32,607 nt of DNA. It comes from an uncultured Eubacteriales bacterium. Lineage in GTDB: Bacteria > Bacillota > Clostridia > Lachnospirales > Lachnospiraceae. Position 1 is the stretch's first letter. Every line of letters starts with the position of its first letter. The translations under genes were made by a program, and so were the position numbers. The DNA is taken from NCBI GenBank assembly GCA_900314565.1, contig OMVU01000021.1, positions 1 through 32,607 on the forward strand. Direction: 5' to 3'. Below, in pieces: positions 1 through 8,055 of this stretch. A model generated the notes under the pieces. That model was not told where the DNA came from and made no database searches. It saw only the letters and a list, made by a program, of their open reading frames with translations.

Positions 1-76
1 AAAACAATTTTCCGAACGTTATCATGATAATTGGTATGAGCAGAACCATTATCAGCATAAATACCCAAAATCCCAC
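1..76 (-). CDS. SdpI family protein, 5' fragment (runs off the window)
   Basis: This is an open frame that leaves the left edge. Only about 25 residues are visible. They form one hydrophobic helix beginning MGFWVFMLIMVLLIP, which resembles the first membrane helix of SdpI-family (immunity or signalling) membrane proteins of Firmicutes. The proposed start is a GTG at 76 preceded by GGAGG with 8 bases of spacing. The frame stays open upstream for about 30 further codons with no better start. The family call rests on a short stretch and is tentative; the membrane nature is clear. Confidence 0.5.
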   Translation of the reverse strand, partial: MGFWVFMLIMVLLIPIIMITFGKLF

Positions 77-198
77 GCGAGGAACCTCCACAAACTTCGT
101 CTGAACAATCTCTGAATATGCTCCGAAGAATCTACAGAAAAGCTTTTTCACCAGGTGCTTGGCTCACACCATATTTCCCATGAAGATCCATTTAGATT

Positions 199-915
199 TC
201 ATTTCTCTCCGCAAAATATCTGCCGGTCGCAGAAGAACCGGCTCACACCAATATCGTAGGTCAAAATCGGGTGTCCATGCATCTCGCCCGGCACACCCTC
301 CACAGTGCCCGCGAGAATCGCTCTGGCGCCTTCGATCAGTTTTGGAATGATGTTCTTGCTGACAGGCATTTTGGCGTGCGAGGGATATATGAAATCATAC
401 TCCGCCTCGAACTCCCATACATGCTCCAGCCACAGCACATAGGCTTCCATGTCCCGGTATGGGCCGAACATATAAATGCCGCCATCCTCCTGTATCGGAT
501 CCCCGCCGATCAGGCTCCGATGTCCGACGTCCAGAAGAGAAATGCTGCCCGGCGTATGCCCCGGGATGTGAAGGACCTTAACCACCCGATTTCCCAGAAC
601 AAAAGCGGTGCCCTCGTAGACGGGTGTTATTTTTCCGGTGCCAATCGGACCGTGATGGTATGCCGCGGCCTCGGCCGGGTGCATATAAAAGGAATCGAAT
701 GCGCCGTTCCCGGCGACATGATCCATATCCGCATGGGTGTTGACCAGAAAGAGCGGCAGAGGTGTCAGCCCGCCGGCCAGAGTGCGGATATCCAGGCCTG
801 TCATGCCCGTGTCGACCACCATGGCCCGCTCAGTCCCTTCGAGCACGAAGATTCGAACGCCTCTGTCCTCGATGGCCCATGTGTTTTCGTAAAGTTGCGT
901 GACCGGTGCTTGCAT
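199..915 (-). CDS. MBL-fold metallo-hydrolase
   Basis: This 238-residue protein belongs to the metallo-beta-lactamase superfamily, cytosolic hydrolases that use one or two metal ions. The metal motif reads THADMDHVAGN near residue 62, followed by IPGHTPGS, LIGGD and PSHA in the usual order. The second His of the classic HxHxDH motif is an Asp here, as in some other family branches. The start at 915 is chosen because AAGGAGGAGCA lies just upstream; a longer frame reaching 951 would put that ribosome binding site inside the gene. No signal peptide is visible. The substrate cannot be told from sequence. It lies alone between the SdpI-like fragment and the Rpn-type nuclease terminator. Confidence 0.85.
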   Translation of the reverse strand: MQAPVTQLYENTWAIEDRGVRIFVLEGTERAMVVDTGMTGLDIRTLAGGLTPLPLFLVNTHADMDHVAGNGAFDSFYMHPAEAAAYHHGPIGTGKITPVYEGTAFVLGNRVVKVLHIPGHTPGSISLLDVGHRSLIGGDPIQEDGGIYMFGPYRDMEAYVLWLEHVWEFEAEYDFIYPSHAKMPVSKNIIPKLIEGARAILAGTVEGVPGEMHGHPILTYDIGVSRFFCDRQIFCGEK

Positions 916-1006
916 ATCATTGCTCCTCCTTATGTGAATACTGCAGTTCATGCCGTCTCTCTTTCAGCCTGTCTTTCATTTATGTTGTTGATAATATTTT
1001 ATCATA

Positions 1007-1047
1007 TAAAAAGGTCCCCTGTGAATTTATGTATATCACAGGAGACC
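1007..1047 (-). terminator. Rho-independent terminator of the Rpn-type nuclease gene
   Basis: A 12-bp stem (GGTCTCCTGTGA on the minus strand, one mismatch) has an 11-base loop and is followed by a T run on the minus strand. It sits about 85 bases past the stop codon at 1131. Confidence 0.75.
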
Positions 1048-1130
1048 CGAAATGAATTCCCAATTTTGTTTTGCTGTGATTCTTCAGCTGCTATGTGTCA
1101 CTGCTGAAAAATATTTTTAAAGAGTCTTAC

Positions 1131-2063
1131 CTAACATGTTGTCAATCCCAGTTCGGTCATAACAGATTTCCTGTACTCATCCCTCTTCGTTTCAGGGATA
1201 TGAAACGTATCCAGGCATTCCTCGATGTCCATATTTTTATTTTTCATCAATAATACGATATACTGTACAGTTGTTGTATCAACAGCCTTCTTAAAGCCGT
1301 TATCATAGCCACTATTATACACACCCTTACTCAGATTACACACTTTCTCTAAGCCCCCCTCCAAATTTCTAGTCATCGGAATCCCAAATTCATCCTGCAG
1401 GATCGACTTTTTCTCTGCAGCCTCCATCTGTTGTGAAAAAAGCACATCCAACATCTTCAGCAGCCCGGTATATCGTTCTTTTCCTCCCAGACATACCATC
1501 ACCACTGTGATCAAATCATAATTTTTCTTATTATCCTTGATCTCTCCAACAAGGTCGGTTTTTTCCAGAGAATATCTGGCTATTGTATTATACAGGTATT
1601 CAGGCGGGTTCGTACATATCCAAATACTGGCGACCTTCTTTATTTTCTGATATTCCGATTCCTCAAATACAGTCCCATACTGTTCAGAAATCATCCTGCA
1701 GGTATAGTATACACCACGTTTCTCGATCCTGTATCCCGGATAAAAATCATTCTGAGCCTCTACATTTATGACCATGTCGGCACCTTCGCGTGTTTCAGGT
1801 AAAATCGTTCGAAATTTTATATCAAACGTAGTTTTTCCCTCGCGTATGGATGTGCTCTCATTCCTCATTCCCTTAACGAATCCCGCAGTCTCATCCAAAT
1901 GAACCGGCTCAGTCGAAACAAACGCATCCCCCTCAATATATTTCTCTGCAATCGCATGGATATCCTCACCCATGTACTCCCGAATACCAGATTTCAGAAT
2001 CCAGGCAAGAATATATTTATTTGCCAGTACCTGCTTACAGGCATCGTCATATGATATCATGAC
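1131..2063 (-). CDS. PD-(D/E)XK (Rpn-type) nuclease-family protein
   Basis: This roughly 310-residue protein resembles the PD-(D/E)XK nuclease/putative transposase proteins common in Lachnospiraceae, related to Rpn recombination-promoting nucleases. Visible landmarks are the N-terminal YILAWILK segment, the E-x-Q core in INVEAQNDFYPGYRIEKRG, then YYTCRMIS, IWICTNPP, and the C-terminal LQDEFGIPMTRNLE and CNLSKGVY blocks. Family members usually begin just before the YILAWILK block, so I prefer the ATG at 2063. The frame also extends to a TTG at 2222 that follows a stop immediately. Neither start has a good ribosome binding site, and the 53 residues between them match nothing I know. A terminator follows. 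The role may be DNA cleavage linked to recombination, which is inferred from the family. Confidence 0.8.
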   Translation of the reverse strand, partial: VMISYDDACKQVLANKYILAWILKSGIREYMGEDIHAIAEKYIEGDAFVSTEPVHLDETAGFVKGMRNESTSIREGKTTFDIKFRTILPETREGADMVINVEAQNDFYPGYRIEKRGVYYTCRMISEQYGTVFEESEYQKIKKVASIWICTNPPEYLYNTIARYSLEKTDLVGEIKDNKKNYDLITVVMVCLGGKERYTGLLKMLDVLFSQQMEAAEKKSILQDEFGIPMTRNLEGGLEKVCNLSKGVYNSGYDNGFKKAVDTTTVQYIVLLMKNKNMDIEECLDTFHIPETKRDEYRKSVMTELGLTTC

Positions 2064-2271
2064 TCCGGCTGCATCTATTCTGTTTGCTAAAACATTCGGA
2101 ACCTGCACAAAAGAACCTCCTTCACTATACAACGAACTGAAATTGGGAATTAATGAATTCAACTCGCCATATACAGATGCAAAGAATATCTCGTCATCAA
2201 TTACATCAACTGTAACAATCAATCCATTCCGTATTCAAGTCCGAATAGTTACCAAAGGTCTTCTGGATTTT

Positions 2272-2754
2272 TCATGCACCTTTACTGAGTAAGGGCCGGC
2301 CGATCCCGGTGACGCAGCATATTAACATGATGATCCAGATGCCCAGCTGTAAAATGCAGTGAACATCATATCACCTGCACCCAGTTTGGGAAGGAACGTA
2401 TACGTATCCATCATGGACGATACACCGCCCAGGAACAGCAGGACGCACCCGCCGTAAGGCAGGAAGAACGGGAAGGAACATATGGTGGTCGCCAGTATGT
2501 TTGCCCTGCGATAAGGATGCAGTCCGTTTTTCTTTCCGATCGCATTGACGAACGGGGCGACACAGATATTTGCGATCGTGTTAATCGCGGCGATCAGGAT
2601 TCCGAAGATCGTAGCCAGGCAGAACCGCATCCGCAACGATTCCTTCCGACTTGTCCGGATCGATATTTTCGTCCGCAAGGACCGGCACAGTAAAAAGGTT
2701 TGCAGCCATAAAAAGCATACCGGCAAATGTAATTTTGTTCCATTTCTTACTCAT
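2272..2754 (-). pseudogene. Decayed NhaC-family Na+/H+ antiporter, C-terminal remnant
   Basis: The longest piece (2322-2726) contains FGILIAAINTIAN, VNAIGKKNGLHPYRRANIL and FPFFLPYGGCVLLFLGG, which resemble the C-terminal helices of NhaC-type antiporters. It stops early after FYSWAS. In a neighbouring frame the homology resumes as LGIWIIMLICCVTGIGRPLL and ends at a TGA at 2272, so one frameshift near 2340 is needed. Upstream, a third frame starting at 2754 reads a signal-like MSKKWNKITFAGMLFMAANL segment and stops at 2581. NhaC proteins are normally about 450 residues, so most of the gene is missing. It lies directly upstream of the Rpn-type gene. The remnant should be non-functional. Confidence 0.65.
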
Positions 2755-2814
2755 TTCGCTCTCTCTCAGTTGAAAATCAATTACAACAACAGGAAGAAGG
2801 AATGTCCCTCTTTT

Positions 2815-3579
2815 TTAATGTTTTGCCAGGCGATGACATTCCTCCGCCGCCTTACGGACCTGCTCTCTGTCTGTACGTATGACCATGTACTCAGAAAAGC
2901 CGGGTATCCCCATCGAGACCTGCTCATTTCGATAAACCATACCGCTCTTGACGTTCTTTTTACCCGAGAGATGAAAATTTCGCACGCCGGTCAGCTCATG
3001 AATCTCTGCGATATTTTTTTCATTTACGCCGCTGCCTGCCATGATCTCAATTTTATCACCAAAGGAATTCACAAGATTTCTGATCACCGGAATGCCGGCA
3101 TACGCGGTATCTGCATGACCGGAAGTCAGAACAATATCCACGCCGCATTTTACAGCCTTTTCCGCTGTATCTGACGGATCGCTGCTCATATCGATCGCCC
3201 GATGCAGCGTAAGATTCAACCCATCCGACCGGTCTCTGATTTGCCGCATTCTCTCAAAGTCAAGGATGCCGTCCGGTCTCAGCAGGCCTGTTACAATTCC
3301 GTCCGCACCAAGTTTTTTAAACGAGTCGATACAGTCGAGCATTATCTGATATTCATGCTCTGAATATAGAAAGTCACCGAATCTGGGACGGATCATGACA
3401 TGGATCGGAAGATCCACTGCTCTGCGGACTCTGCGGAAAAGAGCTTCGGAGGGGGTCGTCCCACCGATGACCAGATCAGCGCAGAGTTCCAGGCGGTCAG
3501 CACCGCCCGCCTGAGCCTCAATGGCACTTTCTGCTGAATCTACGCATACTTCCAGAAAAAACCTGTTTTTATCCCGCAT
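2815..3579 (-). CDS. cutC: CutC family protein (copper homeostasis family)
   Basis: This 254-residue TIM-barrel protein is full length for the CutC family, cytosolic proteins linked to copper homeostasis whose biochemical activity is still debated. Diagnostic blocks are FLEVCVDSAESAIEAQAGGADRLELC near the N terminus (quoted in part: EVCVDSAES, GGADRLELC), GGTTPS, VMIRPRFGDFLYS, GADGIVTGLL and LTLHRAIDM. The start at 3579 sits 9 bases after GGAGG; an ATG two codons upstream is only 3 bases from it. The gene stands alone, with a pair of 24-bp direct repeats in the gap upstream and a decayed antiporter downstream. Nothing in the sequence shows copper-dependent control. Confidence 0.93.
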   Translation of the reverse strand: MRDKNRFFLEVCVDSAESAIEAQAGGADRLELCADLVIGGTTPSEALFRRVRRAVDLPIHVMIRPRFGDFLYSEHEYQIMLDCIDSFKKLGADGIVTGLLRPDGILDFERMRQIRDRSDGLNLTLHRAIDMSSDPSDTAEKAVKCGVDIVLTSGHADTAYAGIPVIRNLVNSFGDKIEIMAGSGVNEKNIAEIHELTGVRNFHLSGKKNVKSGMVYRNEQVSMGIPGFSEYMVIRTDREQVRKAAEECHRLAKH

Positions 3580-3648
3580 ATCCATCTGCCTCCGTACAAA
3601 GTTGACTGATTACCTGAAGTCTGTTTTTTCTAAAATCTGACTTCCCGG

Positions 3649-3731
3649 ATCACGTGAATTCCGCGTCAGAGAATAGTTTCTCCCTGCGCATTCATCTCAT
3701 GATTGAAATCACGAGAATTCTGCGTCAGAGA
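3649..3731. repeat. Two 24-bp direct repeats, 59-bp period
   Basis: Copies at 3649-3672 and 3708-3731 match at 22 of 24 positions around the core GAATTC-GCGTCAGAGA. They fill the gap between cutC and the TPR gene. Confidence 0.7.
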
Positions 3732-3748
3732 TTAATATTTGCAAAAGC

Positions 3749-4165
3749 TTACAGAAGATCACTGATAATACGTAAATACTTAACATCACACTCTTCAAAC
3801 AGTTCTCTTCCCTCCATAGAATAAGCAGCCAGCAAATGTTCTTTTGCAAGCTGCTCATTTCCTGTTTCATACAGACATTCTCCATAACGCAGCCTGGTGA
3901 ACGGATTCCCATATTCTTCATACTCTGCCATCAGTTTTCGAAAATACTCTAATGATGCGGCAAAATCCTTTAACCAAAAGTAACAGTCTCCTATGGCCGC
4001 AATTAACCACACAGATGCTTCCCACCGATGTTTCGGTTCGGGAATCAGATCAAATGCCTTGTTATACTCTGTCAGTGCTTCGGAGAACCTGCCATCAAAA
4101 AACAGCGTCTCACCCTCCGCACTGTACTCTTTGATTTTTTCATATATATTCGTCTCCAGCTCCAT
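3749..4165 (-). CDS. Tetratricopeptide repeat protein
   Basis: This short 138-residue protein is almost wholly alpha-helical TPR repeat. Helix pairs with the TPR spacing appear at about residues 13-45 (GETLFFDGRFSEALTEYNKA), 55-85 (IGDCYFWLKDFAASLEYFRK) and 91-120 (RLRYGECLYETGNEQLAKEH). It has no signal peptide, membrane helix or catalytic domain, so it is probably a small cytosolic protein-binding scaffold; the partner is unknown. The start follows GAGGGGGG with a short spacer. A possible extended -10 box lies about 210 bases upstream at 4374-4382. There is no operon partner. Confidence 0.85.
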   Translation of the reverse strand: MELETNIYEKIKEYSAEGETLFFDGRFSEALTEYNKAFDLIPEPKHRWEASVWLIAAIGDCYFWLKDFAASLEYFRKLMAEYEEYGNPFTRLRYGECLYETGNEQLAKEHLLAAYSMEGRELFEECDVKYLRIISDLL

Positions 4166-4580
4166 TTTCCCCCCTCAAAATCATACAATCAGCAGCTGAC
4201 CCTGCATGGCTTTCCTGATCGCACCGGGCAGTCTCTGTGCCATATCTTCCAATCCGCAGGTGTCAGTGATTGGGAACCAGGGAAATCAACCCATTCCTAA
4301 AGCGATCAATCCCGGCAAACTTCCATCTGACACAGATGTTCTCTCGGGAATCCGATACCTGTGCACTGCATTAATTATATCATATCTCCCAGGACCGATA
4401 TGGAGCTTTCAGTATTCGCTTTAAAGAAAAGACTGTCCCATACTGTCAGAAGATATCCCGTAAATAATTCTTCAGACAGAAGCTCAATAAGCTTGTCGGA
4501 GAAGACCATGCGATTCGGAAACATGTTTATCAATAAGCCGGATGTACTCTTTTGTGCTGTTCATCGTCCACAATTATCCA
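4166..4580. other. Intergenic region of about 400 bases between divergent genes
   Basis: No convincing gene is visible on either strand. The minus strand would be the leader of the TPR gene. It has a perfect 7-bp inverted repeat (GTGTCAG with CTGACAC) spanning roughly 4262-4335 that could fold into a long-range stem. I do not recognise a known riboswitch. Confidence 0.4.
4374..4382 (-). promoter_or_regulatory. Possible extended -10 box for the TPR gene
   Basis: The minus strand reads TGATATAAT, a perfect extended -10 element. No good -35 box is seen. Transcription from here would give a leader of about 200 bases. Confidence 0.35.
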
Positions 4581-4609
4581 TTGTCTGCGGAAAGACCGTG
4601 CTGTAAAAT
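4581..4609 (+). promoter_or_regulatory. Candidate sigma-A promoter of the YczE-like gene
   Basis: TTGTCT at 4581-4586 and TAAAAT at 4604-4609 are separated by 17 bases, close to the vegetative consensus. The start codon follows about 75 bases downstream. Confidence 0.6.
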
Positions 4610-4683
4610 ACTTCCCCGAAAGGAAAACATCCGAAAAAACGGTCTCTGTTTTCCAAAGCGTTCCCTAACAGAAAGGAGCTCCT

Positions 4684-5316
4684 ATGAACAGTGAAATGAA
4701 ACGCAGGCTGGCCATGACCGTGGCCGGAGTTCTGATCGCAGGCTTCAGTGTTGGAATGTTCCAGTATTCTGCCATGGGACTGGATCCCTTTCAGGTCTTT
4801 GCCCACGGTGTCTGGAAAAGAATCAACGGTCCCAGCTTCGGCTTTGTATATATGGTCCTGAATATGCTCCTGCTGGCTGTCGACTTCTTTTTTCTGGACA
4901 GAAAAAAGATCGGCATCGCCACCTTTATCAACCTTTTCCTTTTGGGCTATGTGGTGGACTTCTCAGCCTGGCTCTGGAAGAGCCTTCTTCCGGACCCCTC
5001 TTTCCTGATCCGCCTTTTCTTTCTGATCATGGCGGTAGTCATCATGTGCCTGGCCTCCGCGCTCTATTTTACAGGAGATCTCGGTGTCTCCACCTACGAT
5101 GCCATTGCCCTGACGTTGTCGGAGAAAAAGGGTTGGGATTTCCGCATCGTCCGTGTGGTCTCGGATCTTATCTGTACCCTGACCGGAACCCTTCTGGGCG
5201 TCATGCCCGGAATCGGGACCATCATCACTGCATTTTTCATGGGTCCTCTCATTGCATTTTTCAGGAAAACGGTGGCGGATCCTCTTCGCTTTGGAAAGAG
5301 CAGGACGTCTCAATAA
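4684..5316 (+). CDS. YczE/YitT-like integral membrane protein
   Basis: This 210-residue protein has five to six membrane helices and resembles the YczE family (in Bacillus, a membrane protein linked to surfactin production; function otherwise unclear). Typical blocks are AGVLIAGFSVGMFQYSAMGLDPF (core: FSVGMF, AMGLDPF) in the first helix region, FINLFLLGYVVDFSAW, and GDLGVSTYDAIALTLSEK before the last helices. The length is typical. The start has AAAGGAG five bases upstream. It is the only plus-strand gene in this part and is flanked by its own promoter candidate and a strong terminator, so it is probably a single-gene transcript. Transport substrate, if any, is unknown. Confidence 0.85.
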   Translation: MNSEMKRRLAMTVAGVLIAGFSVGMFQYSAMGLDPFQVFAHGVWKRINGPSFGFVYMVLNMLLLAVDFFFLDRKKIGIATFINLFLLGYVVDFSAWLWKSLLPDPSFLIRLFFLIMAVVIMCLASALYFTGDLGVSTYDAIALTLSEKKGWDFRIVRVVSDLICTLTGTLLGVMPGIGTIITAFFMGPLIAFFRKTVADPLRFGKSRTSQ

Positions 5317-5352
5317 AGCAGGAATGACCTTTGCACATCACCAATTATTATT

Positions 5353-5400
5353 AAAAAATCCTCGCTGCCGGAATTCACTGACAGCGAGGATTTTTGTTTT
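5353..5400. terminator. Bidirectional Rho-independent terminator
   Basis: The stem ATCCTCGCTG / CAGCGAGGAT is flanked by an A run on the left and a T run on the right, so it can end both the YczE-like gene and the convergent DUF2809 gene. Confidence 0.88.
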
Positions 5401-5448
5401 GGAGCCTTCCCGGAGCATCCGTATTGTAATCAATCTGAAAGAATCGGA

Positions 5449-5850
5449 TCACTTCTTCATTACTCCCTGCCTGATCAAAGCAGTAAGCCCGTAAATAACG
5501 GCTATCCCTATAGTGTACGCGAGCAGATCACTCCAGAGAAATCCCTGCCCCAGCAGCATGTGTCCCAGAAAGGTCGATCGGATCTTCACCAGCCAATCCG
5601 GTGTCAGCATCTGCGAAAATTCAATTGCGAAAGACGTGATCAAAGCAGCCATCGCAGAAATGATCATTGGCTTCCTTATAAGTACAATACGAAAGCAGCA
5701 GTACACCATCATTGCCCACAGTGCGTCTCCGCAGGCAGCCGGGACGAACTTTACCCTGCGCGATAAAAGTCCGAGGGCAATCAGCACTACTGTCCCTGAC
5801 AAATAACATATTCTGAGTTTTCTTGCCTTTTCTCTGCTCATATCATTCAT
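5449..5850 (-). CDS. DUF2809 family membrane protein
   Basis: This 133-residue protein is predicted to have four to five membrane helices. The LGLLSRRVKFVP segment and the following CGDALWAMMVYCCFR match the DUF2809 signature; the function of the family is unknown. A conserved acidic position is also visible in ITSFAIEFSQ. Its start overlaps the stop of the upstream GNAT gene by four bases, so the two are translationally coupled and probably co-transcribed. The bidirectional terminator at 5353-5400 ends the pair. Confidence 0.82.
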   Translation of the reverse strand: MNDMSREKARKLRICYLSGTVVLIALGLLSRRVKFVPAACGDALWAMMVYCCFRIVLIRKPMIISAMAALITSFAIEFSQMLTPDWLVKIRSTFLGHMLLGQGFLWSDLLAYTIGIAVIYGLTALIRQGVMKK

Positions 5851-6608
5851 AATTGTTTTTTACGAATAACCGTATTTACCCTGAACGGTCTGAACCCTGC
5901 ACTGACGGCCGTTCTCCCTGAGCCGGTATTGTTTTTCGCATGTGCCCATACCGGCTTTTTGCCCTGCTTTATTATTTCCCCGCACATCTTATAAGCCAGA
6001 TAGGATGCAAGCCCGTTATGCCTGTAAGGCTCCGCGGTCTCAACACCGATATCCACCTCTTCCGGGCTGATCGCGCTCGAAAATGCCACCGCTGCAAAAC
6101 AGCCGTCTTCCCTGCTTCTGGCAAGAAATCCAAAACCGTTCTCAAGAAATGAATGTCTGCTTTTCCACGAGAAGGACGGAATGATCCTTCCATGAATGTC
6201 TGCATAATTTCCCGCAGTAATCCGTTCCAGGTCAAAGCCGGCAGCCAGTTTCGGAGCATTCTCAGGTATTCCACTGTGAACATATTCGATCCTTTGACCA
6301 AGCCGGACCAGCTCCCGGTCTGAATAATGACCTGAAACAAAGTCCGAATCCGTGATCAGCAAAAATCTTCTGTCCGTTTCCGGCACAAAAAACTGCTGAT
6401 ATATTTCTTCAAGGACATCCGAGCTCACAGTTCCCGAAATATACGCGAAGCCGCAGTAATGCCGGAACAGCAGGCATCCCCTGTCATCTGTATATATTTC
6501 TCCATCCTGAATACCGGCAGCGACTGACATCGGATACACCCGGTCAGCCGCACATTTTTTTGCAAAATCCATGCATTCTCTGTATTTACTTCGATCGATC
6601 TTTCTCAA
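5847..6608 (-). CDS. GNAT family N-acetyltransferase
   Basis: This 253-residue protein has a C-terminal GNAT fold that would transfer an acetyl group from acetyl-CoA to an unknown amine. The acetyl-CoA loop is visible as YRHNGLASYLA near residue 200, preceded by the beta strand VDIGVETAE and followed by VWAHAKNNTGSGRTAVSAGF, the usual end of the fold. The N-terminal 130 residues are a less recognisable domain. The start appears to be TTG at 6608, with AGAGGT eight bases upstream; the first internal ATG is 13 codons further on. It is coupled to the DUF2809 gene by a 4-base overlap. Two diverged direct repeats lie just upstream. Confidence 0.82.
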   Translation of the reverse strand: MRKIDRSKYRECMDFAKKCAADRVYPMSVAAGIQDGEIYTDDRGCLLFRHYCGFAYISGTVSSDVLEEIYQQFFVPETDRRFLLITDSDFVSGHYSDRELVRLGQRIEYVHSGIPENAPKLAAGFDLERITAGNYADIHGRIIPSFSWKSRHSFLENGFGFLARSREDGCFAAVAFSSAISPEEVDIGVETAEPYRHNGLASYLAYKMCGEIIKQGKKPVWAHAKNNTGSGRTAVSAGFRPFRVNTVIRKKQL

Positions 6609-6645
6609 TATCAGGTACCTCTTTATCAGTGAACACCTGTCGGTA

Positions 6646-6702
6646 TTTCACATTTTCATGGACGAATATCTTGTGACTGTTTACACTTTCATGAGGGAAT
6701 CC
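6646..6702. repeat. Diverged direct repeat pair upstream of the GNAT gene
   Basis: Two copies of a 20-25 base unit (TTTCACATTTTCATG and TTTACACTTTCATGA cores) stand 34 bases apart in the gap before the GNAT start. Confidence 0.5.
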
Positions 6703-6704
6703 TC

Positions 6705-6750
6705 GAAAAAAGCAAAGGGCCCTGTAAATTAACAATTCACAGAAGCCCTT
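6705..6750 (-). terminator. Rho-independent terminator of the secreted-protein locus
   Basis: On the minus strand AAGGGC-CTGT pairs with ACAG-GCCCTT across a short loop, and a T run follows. It lies about 120 bases past the stop codon at 6871. Confidence 0.6.
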
Positions 6751-6870
6751 GTACTCTCCCACATCAGGATTGCTCGGAACTCTTTTTGATCTTTTCTCAA
6801 AGATTCTTTTTACTGAGAATGACCTCCTGATACGGTCTTATCTCATTTCCTGTCCATACGGCAGGCAGCA

Positions 6871-7903
6871 TCAGGCAGCGTACCCGGAAGGTTCACCTTC
6901 AGAGACTGTCTCCCAGGCGCTGCTTTCCGACACATCTGTCTGCTCCTCAGAACAGTCTGAGCCTGCATCTTCAGCGGGCTCGTCCCGGACCGCTGTCTCT
7001 GCAGCCGGCGAGACAGTTTCCGCTGCAGGCACACTGTTGATCTCCGCTGCGGCATCATGTTCCGATGCAGCTTCCTGTCCCGTCGCAGCTGCCGGTTCCG
7101 CTGCAGCTGCCGTTTCCGGCACAGCTTTTGCTTCCGCTGCAGCTCCCTGTTCCGGTGCAGCTTCCTGCTTCAGTAAAGTATCCTGTTCCGGCAAACGTTC
7201 TCAAAATTGTTGGCGTAAAACTCTACTTTGTATCTGTTATCGGCACCGCTTTCCATGTTAAATGTTGTTCCAAGTGTGCCTGGCGAAGAATAACATATAC
7301 GAAGTCCGACTTCCTTTCCGAGTTCCCTGTCTCCGGCTGCCTGAAAAGCAGGAATCCTGTCCTTGATCAGGTTTACCGCATGAGGCTGAATAACATTTAC
7401 TATGAGGTCCAGAAACTCTTCCAGGTCATCCTGGCTGATATAAAGACCTGCTCTGTCATCACAGGCTTTTTTCAATTCTTCCGGCAATGATGCCAATCTA
7501 TCCACACGCACTGCAGAATATGCATTTTGTCTCGGAGTCCGGATCGTATTCCTGTTCCAGTCAGAACTTTTCAGCTCCTCAATGCCCAGATAATTGTTCA
7601 TCATAGTATTAATGTTTCTGCTGGGGCTGGTCAGATAACTCATCTCTTTAAAACCGAATGCGTCTATATAAGCGTACCAGTCTATTTCATCAAGATCACT
7701 GGCCCCGTTCGGAAAGAGGATTCCGAAATCAGGATTTTTCGTATCCCTGTAATAGGAATCCGCGAACAGTTCGTACTTGGTTGCGTCTTAGATCTTTCAT
7801 CCGTCGGAACGATCACAGGTGCATCCAGGGCCTGGACGGGCATTGCGGATACCAGAATCAGGATCATGCTGAGTAAGAACGCGATCCCTTTTCTAAGTGT
7901 CAT
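6871..7903 (-). pseudogene. Secreted protein of unknown family, interrupted by two frameshifts
   Basis: Three minus-strand frames join into one protein of about 344 residues. Frame one (from 7903) gives a clear signal peptide, MTLRKGIAFLLSMILILVSA, with cleavage near MPVQA. Around 7787 the reading must shift to give KYELFADSYYRDTKNPDFG, then SYLTSPSRNINTMMNNYLG and on to VEFYANNFENV. Near 7193-7195 a second shift at a three-base T run leads into the tail LPEQDTLLKQEAAPEQ and a low-complexity Ala/Glu/Pro region built on an 18-bp repeat. Each shift is repaired by adding one base. It may be a recent pseudogene or carry sequence errors. AAGGAGG precedes the start well. I do not recognise the central domain. 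Confidence 0.65.
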
Positions 7904-7964
7904 GTCGACTGCCTCCTTTATAATGTTCCATCACCCTGCGCAGGATACGCGGGATTTCAGAGTC

Positions 7965-8055
7965 ATGAGTGAGCTGACTGATTATTATGTTCTTTGTTCG
8001 TAAAACACATTTCATGAGTGAACTGACAAATCTGTTATGACCTTTCCTTGTCAGT
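7965..8055. repeat. Direct repeat of GTCAGYTCACTCATGA plus an inverted repeat
   Basis: On the minus strand the 16-base motif occurs twice, 47 bases apart, between the GH4 stop and the secreted-protein start. The downstream flank also forms an 8-bp inverted repeat (ACTGACAA at 8022-8029, TTGTCAGT at 8048-8055) that spans the GH4 stop and may act as a weak terminator. The same motif reappears upstream of acpP at about 11837-11855. Confidence 0.5.

Noticed and set aside
271-1107. Long plus-strand open frame opposite the MBL gene
   Set aside because: It has no recognisable domain and lies antisense to a clear hydrolase gene with a good ribosome binding site.
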